Below, piece after piece: positions 58,377 through 64,000 of a stretch of 64,000 bases of DNA. Origin of the DNA: Bimuria novae-zelandiae CBS 107.79. Its lineage: Eukaryota > Ascomycota > Dothideomycetes > Pleosporales > Didymosphaeriaceae. The stretch is taken from positions 1,072,013 through 1,136,012 of the forward strand of contig ML976664.1 of the NCBI GenBank assembly GCA_010015655.1, in the 5' to 3' direction. The notes under the pieces were generated by a model. The model had not been told where the DNA came from and did no database searches. It saw only the letters and a program-made list of their open reading frames with translations. Each line of letters opens with the position of its first letter. Within the stretch, counting starts at the first letter, position 1. The position numbers and the translations under genes are program-made.

Positions 58377-59440
58377 ATGAAGCTTTGGGCAATCCTCGGG
58401 TTCTTGGGCGCTGCACGCGCCCTGGCTCTTCCTCGGGACACGGTGGAACCTCGTCACCGTTTTCCCAACGTTGTCATTGACACCTACGTGCATGTTATTG
58501 CTGTGAGTCACCGTCCCAAAGACGGCTACATACCTGTACGTCCCATGCTTCAACGTTGTATTGCCCCTGAATTCAGCATTCGTTAACCATCGCAGAGGGA
58601 ACACGTCTCCTTGATGATCTCCCAGGTCAACTCGTACTTCCGGCCCTGGGGCTTCCAGCTCAAGCTCGTAGGGTACAACGCCGTCATCTACCCTGTACAA
58701 ACTGACATGCGCAATCCCAAATGCAACCATGGATACACTGTGCAGTCCACGCGTCAAGGCGGCTTCGACAAGCTGGACATCTGGACGTTGAAGGAGTTGT
58801 ATACCTCCTATGTAACGAGCGTAAGTACCGCATAGCATATGTTATTGCACTCAACCTTCAAAAGTTGCACCTCTTGCTAAGTTCCCGACAGTTCACAATG
58901 ATGAGTAACGGAGTTGAACCACGCAGCGTCTCTCTGAGGGCCTATTTAGAAACGCCATTCCACAACGGCGCGCTCGTCGCGCATGAAGTGGGGCACTGGC
59001 TAGGCCTCCTCCACACGTTCCAAGAAGGCGGTGGGGATTGCTGGATCTAGGCTCCTGCTTTGGTCCTGATCATGACGGCATCGCGGATACACCGAAGCAC
59101 TTGAGCCTTACCAGTCTCCTGAACGAGGGAAAGATTCCGGGAATGAACGTCGCGGATGCCGCTTCTATGTGCCTCCAGATCGACACGTGTCCAGGAGGTG
59201 TAAGTCGTGCTGTTTGAAATGTGCTGTTTGGTTTGGGTTGTGGCGAGGGAGGAAAGCTGACGTGTGTGATAGAGTCCGGATCCGACTTTCAACCTTATGA
59301 ACTATGTGGACGAGCATTGCATGCATGATTTTACCTTGGGACAGGCGAAGCACATGCATCAGACGTGGAGGGAACGGCAGAGGGCAGCTGCACAAGACAG
59401 GGGATGTAAGTGGAAGGGGAATCACTGGTCACCTGCATGA
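58377..59440 (+). pseudogene. Secreted zinc metalloprotease, M43 (pappalysin/MEP1-like), one frameshift
   Basis: Four exons with GT-AG introns at 58536-58595, 58821-58891 and 59200-59272. The signal peptide is MKLWAILGFLGAARALA. The body has HVSLMISQVNSYFRPWGFQL and the metzincin zinc site HEVGHWLGLLH (His159, Glu160, His163, His169), with the conserved FNLMNYVDEHCM near the end. The protein ends KWKGNHWSPA. Just after HTFQEGGGDCW the frame meets TAG (59048-59050); a shifted frame continues SCFGPDHDGIADTPKHL, as expected for the family. One indel therefore inactivates an otherwise well-kept gene, so it is either a recent pseudogene or a sequencing error. Family members are secreted endopeptidases. 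Confidence 0.8.
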
Positions 59441-61886
59441 AACGGGGTATGACGATACTGCAGGGAGTGCCTTACTGTGTGCCACTGGCGAAACGGTATG
59501 CAGCGCTGCCAACGAACAGAACACCGAACCGAACGGGGTCCATGTACGTTCGTTCGGCACGCCAAGAAATAAGAGCTATTTAGTCTATATAGTAAATATT
59601 TATCTATGTAATTATCTTAAATAAGAAGAAGGCTAGTATTAAAATTATTTATTAATTAAATATTTTGCCTAGCATTCTTTTTAGAGATATAAACTACTAA
59701 CTATTTAAAGTAACTTAATATAGTATCCCTCCTTAGCTAATTTTTCTACAACTATAAAGCCTTAATAATAATAAGTAATAGTAGATTATAATTACACTTG
59801 ATTATTCTCCTAGTAGGCAAGAAATACTATTTATAGTTATAAAATATTACTAGTATAAATTACTAATTTATTACTATTTTATATATAATTAGGTAGCGTT
59901 TTTAGCTAACGTTCACTTACTAGTAGTATAAGTCCTTTATTAATTTATATAAGTTTAGAGCCGTAGTTGCTACTAGCTTATTATTTTAAAAACTATTGAA
60001 GTACTTATTACGCTATAATATACGTCTCTACTACTTATATATCTTCGTACCTATAAAATGGTAATTATCTACTTATATTATTTAAAATCATTATTCATTA
60101 CTAGCTTATAACTTCGGGACTTTACGCGTACGTAAGAGCTTTAGTAGCTTAACGAAGTTATTAGTAGCGCCCTTAGCTATATATTGTATATAAATATCCT
60201 AAATTAATTTCTCCGCTACCGTATACTAGTAAAGGTATTTATTCTATTATGTCTTAAACCATAAGAGGCGTAGATTTAGGTGCATAACTATTACTACGTA
60301 ATAGAGAGAGGGCGCTCTATTAGTAGCTAGTATAACTATTTTTTAAAAATATACATTAAGCTTCTTAAGAGCAATCGTAACGCTAAAAACTATATATTTG
60401 AATTACCTAAAGCCTTTAATTTAGCAGACGCTTTACTTATTAGCGCTACTAAAACAGTCGTAGATTTTATATAGGTTAATAACTATTTACTATATTAATC
60501 TAAAACTACTATAGGACGCGTTACCTTCTATTATAATATAGATTATATCCTACTTATTATTAAATAGCGTATTAAGCATAAAAATCATATTTCTTATTTA
60601 TAGTAAACCTATTAGCGCCGGTAGGCATAAAAAATAGTAAATAGTATTATAAAGCTTAAGGTAGCGAAGCAATATAAGATAAACACTATACTACTAAATC
60701 CTACTATCTCTAACCAAGTTAAAGAGAAAGAGTTTAAAGAGCTTATTATTATTAAGTAGCGTCTTTTATATTAATTGAAATAGTTACTAATATTTATAGT
60801 AGTTATAAATAGTACGAATAAAGTTATATAGCTTACTAATAGCAATACGCTCGTAAAACATTATATATTAGTTTTTAAGTAATACTTTTCCTAATTATAT
60901 TTTAAAATTACTTCCGCTACTACTGTGTATCGGCGCTGGTCACTCAAAGAATCTGTTTAGGCGTTTCTACTCAGAGGCATATAGGAGTGGGTAGACAAGA
61001 ATATAACTAAGAATGCATTAAGTGCTAATAGGTCCAGTATAAAAAGGTACTAAAAAGGTAGTAAACTATATACTTAAGTACTTAGTAAATATTATCTTAA
61101 AGAGCTAAATGCTACAAAGTAAAGAAGTTTATTTAATAAATTAAAGAGCTAGTTTAATAAGAAACTCTAGTAAAAGTTATATATATTAGGTCTAATAAAG
61201 GTCTAATATAAAGTAGTATTAAAAAAATCTTAAAGATTAAAGCTAACCTAAATTAAATTAGTATTAGGGAAATAAGTTAAATCGTGTAACTTTATAAGTT
61301 AGTAACTAGATAACTACATTATGTTACCTCCCTTCTTTTATTTATAAATAGTTTCTTATTTATACACTAGCTTTTCTTCGTCTTAGTCTTACCTGCGCTA
61401 TTTATGTTATCGTAATTATGTAATTACTTTATAGTTATTAATTAGCTATATTATTTATATTAGAGCGTGGGCAGGCGTAAGTCATATAGTATTAGCTATA
61501 TACCTTTACTTCTAGTTTGCTATTTACTAGTATAATAATATAAGGTAAAAGAAGCGCGATAGCGGAGACGTTTTAAACTATTACTATTAGTATAAAAAGA
61601 CTTTTTAGATTTCTTAGCTCTTTTATTCTTCTACTTTAGTTTATTTATATCTCTATTATAAGTAATTTTAATTATAAGTTAGGGCCTGTTAATGAATATT
61701 AGCTAACTATTTAGTAAAATCTTAACCTATATTATTTTATAATACCTATTTATCCTCCTTCTAGTACTTTACTTACTACTAAGTATATTATTTATTTACG
61801 CCCCGTTCGCGCATTTGGGCGTAGTAATATATCTAATTATAGTTTTTAAAGCTAATATTTAAGAAGTGCATATATTATACTTTTTG
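59441..61886. other. AT-rich RIP tract, no recognisable gene
   Basis: TpA-rich with dense stops. A plus-strand reading near 60360-60470 gives a long run without stops (HIKLLKSNRNAKNYIFELP and following) that may be an old transposase, but I cannot assign a family. Confidence 0.45.
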
Positions 61887-62034
61887 TCCAAATGGTAGTA
61901 GTCACGTAGACCGGATGCACACGGATCTCTGTGCGTAAGATCCGGAAGGGTACGGATCTCCGTGCACAGAGACTAGGAATATATTAACCCTTTCCTTCGT
62001 ACAATAGACAGGGAGAAGTAATCAACACCAGTTA

Positions 62035-62053
62035 CCCCCCCCCCCCCCCCCCC
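62035..62053 (+). repeat. Poly-C run of 19
   Basis: Nineteen consecutive C inside the LTR of the right-edge gypsy element. In a RIP-mutated, AT-rich setting such a run stands out. Its length is likely to vary or to be misread. Confidence 0.97.
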
Positions 62054-62499
62054 GATGTTTACACCGTGTAAACCTTTCTGCCTTGTACGCAATTACTAGT
62101 AGAGAGTTTATTTAACACTAATTAGTAGTTTAAATACTATAAGAGAGGAAGCTTTTCTTATACCTTTTTATTTAAAGGTTCGCGTATAAGAAAAATTCTT
62201 TTCCTTACTACTTTAACTATAAATTAGTAAGAGTAAAGATAGAGTCTAATTTACGTGCAAGTGGCTATAAATCTCTATTTAGTTACCTAAGTAAGAGCAA
62301 GAAACCTGTCTGTATAATACTATTTAGGGGTACTATACAAATAGTAGTGCTTATTTAACGCTAGGAGATCCGTTTTATCTTTTTACACGAGGCTATTTAA
62401 AGGCAGCGTATAATAAGAAGTAAGATAGCGCGCAACGACGTATAACTAACTATTATAAAGTAATAAGTAACGCCAGCTCTATTACAAACTAATTAATAT

Positions 62500-63990
62500 A
62501 ACGTATTAACGTACGACTAATACGTACCGCTTATAAGCATCTTAGCAAAGACCCTAGCAGAGCAGATAAATATTAAGGACTAGGTAGACAAGATTAAACT
62601 ATTAGATAACACACTAAAGAAGAAACTTAACTTATACGTAGCTAACTTAATTATAGAACTTCGCGCGTTAAGCGCAACAGGCGTATAAACTCTTAAAAAC
62701 TTTTAAGATAATTTTGCAGAGTGGAAGCTTATACACTTTAAAGATCTTAGCTAACCCTTTCTACAAGAACTAATTGCTACCCTGCGGAATAAGGGCATTA
62801 GTTTTAAGAAAAATAAAATAAAAGCTACTACGCTATACAGACTTGCAAAAGAAGAATACGCTTTTAACATCTTATTATAGCACTATACGGAATTACTATT
62901 ACTAGCGCCAGTTCCAACGCCGCAGATTATGTCCCCGTACGAATTACTCGTAGACTCGATACTTCCTCCGCAACCAGTACAACCACCTCATGCCAGCCCA
63001 TCACACAAGAGCACGACTGGGCAGCTATATATTCCTATAGTTACAGCTCCGCACGAGATCCCTCAAAGCCTGTACCCACCGCACACGATCCAATCGCCGT
63101 ATAATCCATACCAACTTCCACCTACACGAGGGATTGCAGCGGAGAATCTTGCGCCTGAGAAGGTCGTACAATTCTAGAAGGCCTGGAAGAAGGAAAACAA
63201 CTACACAGGGCAACCGTACGATATCCTAGCTAATAAGGCGATAGTATTTATTAAGCTTTGCCAACGCCTTGTTATCCATGAGGCCTCGTACGCAAGCATT
63301 TTTCCTGATATCCTTGAAGGGCGTGCGCACATGTTCTACCTTTACAATATTGGCCCAGGACGAACATGGAAGTTACTGTACGAGCAGCTTAGTAATCACT
63401 TTAATACTAACGTGAACCACAACTAGTATTAGATAGATTAGACAACAATAAGCTTCTCACGAATTAGATAAGAGAACTCTACAAAAACTCCGCACAAAGC
63501 TCTAGAAGTAATAATTAATAAATTTACTCTTATATAGAGAGCCCTTAGCCTATAATTCTAAGGCGAGATACCTCTTTATACTACTATTATATAAGCATGT
63601 CAAGGATAGCCTAAGCTAGAATAATCTATATTCTTAATTAAGCCCACGTGCGAGGCATTATTTAGCGATCTCTATATAGTACTTTAAGTCTCTATTAACT
63701 AATAAAATAATGCGTTTATAAGCGAATCCTAGGATACGTACTACACTAATAGGCAATATAGCTTATTACGTACGCAAGGCTATTAACAACGTGAAAGAAG
63801 CCCTAGGGGATATAAAGGATTATTTAGATTACGGTCCTTCGCACGACTAAAGCGATGCTTTGTCTATTATAAGGAAGGATATTAGTCTATAAATTATCCT
63901 TACACTGATTAATCCTGTGTAAAACGCTAGTATATCTCCTCGTACAAAAGATTCTATAATAAAACACTAACACGCAATGAGGTAAGCGCG
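62500..63990 (+). pseudogene. Gypsy gag, stop-riddled
   Basis: Readable parts are ILAKTLAEQINIKD (near 62540), a Pro-rich open segment (62929-63177; MSPYELLVDSILPPQPVQPP), a helical part GRAHMFYLYNIGPGRTWKLL (near 63320-63390), and a knuckle remnant KRCFVYYKEGY near 63850, in which two of four zinc ligands have changed to Tyr (TGT to TAT). The Cys-to-Tyr changes are G-to-A, as RIP on the other strand would give. Confidence 0.68.
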
Positions 63991-64000
63991 TATATTTAAG

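Larger units (their letters stand above)
61887..64000 (+). mobile_element. Gypsy-type LTR retrotransposon, 5' LTR and gag, continues past window
   Basis: An LTR-like start TGTCCAAATGGTAGTAGTCA at about 61887 is followed by paired repeats with CACGGATCTCTGTGC and ACGGATCTCCGTGC, a C19 run, and an LTR-like end near GTTTACACCGTGTAAAC (about 62058-62074). Downstream, a gag-like frame runs on the plus strand with a degenerate CCHC knuckle. No RT is within the window. RIP has introduced many stops. The 3' LTR is outside, so the LTR end is estimated. Confidence 0.7.

Overview
The window is nuclear DNA of a filamentous ascomycete (Pezizomycotina). This follows from short GT-AG introns of about 50-105 bp, a fungal gene content (rhamnogalacturonan acetylesterase, Wss1-like protease, hevein/PAN chitin-binding protein, NB-ARC/TPR protein, small secreted proteins) and a strongly two-speed composition. 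GC-balanced gene islands alternate with very AT-rich, TpA-rich tracts full of TAA/TAG, the usual footprint of repeat-induced point mutation (RIP). I cannot name the species; a Dothideomycete-like genome with AT isochores is a guess.

Layout. 1-4 kb: RIP-degraded Ty3/gypsy chromovirus pol. 4.3-6.2 kb: pogo/Fot1-like element with near-perfect TIRs. 7.4-16.2 kb: a large inverted duplication. Each arm carries the 3' end of an NB-ARC/TPR gene plus about 1.4 kb of flank; the left arm is split by a Tc1/mariner element. A decayed NB-ARC/TPR gene and an intact membrane-protein gene lie between the arms. 16.3-18.6 kb: a second pogo-like element holding a 461-bp solo LTR. 18.8-29 kb: gene island with adenylosuccinate synthetase, a broken hevein/PAN gene, two broken BTB genes and a tandem pair of small secreted protein genes. 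29.6-35 kb: an inverted-repeat-ended element with a MITE, another pogo-like element and a solo LTR nested in it. 35.7-40.0 kb: a foldback element split by two pogo-like copies. 40.7-43.1 kb: intact CE12 esterase and Wss1-like genes. 43.4-51.0 kb: a piggyBac-like element interrupted by a complete Ty1/copia element. 51.5-59.4 kb: a decaying gene island (BTB-like, GFO/IDH/MocA oxidoreductase, M43-type metalloprotease plus a C-terminal fragment of a related one) with two solo LTRs and a mariner. 59.5-64 kb: AT-rich remnants, then a gypsy LTR and gag running off the edge.

The intact genes are few: membrane protein (12.9 kb), adenylosuccinate synthetase, one small secreted protein, CE12 esterase and the Wss1-like protease. 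Most other genes carry one or two single-base frameshifts and/or an in-frame stop that could come from a C-to-T change. They do not form a pathway. The main story is nested transposition, RIP and gene decay in an accessory-type region, with surface, secreted and NLR-type genes typical of fast-evolving fungal compartments. Insertion order can be read from exact target-site duplications. No rRNA, tRNA or CRISPR was seen.
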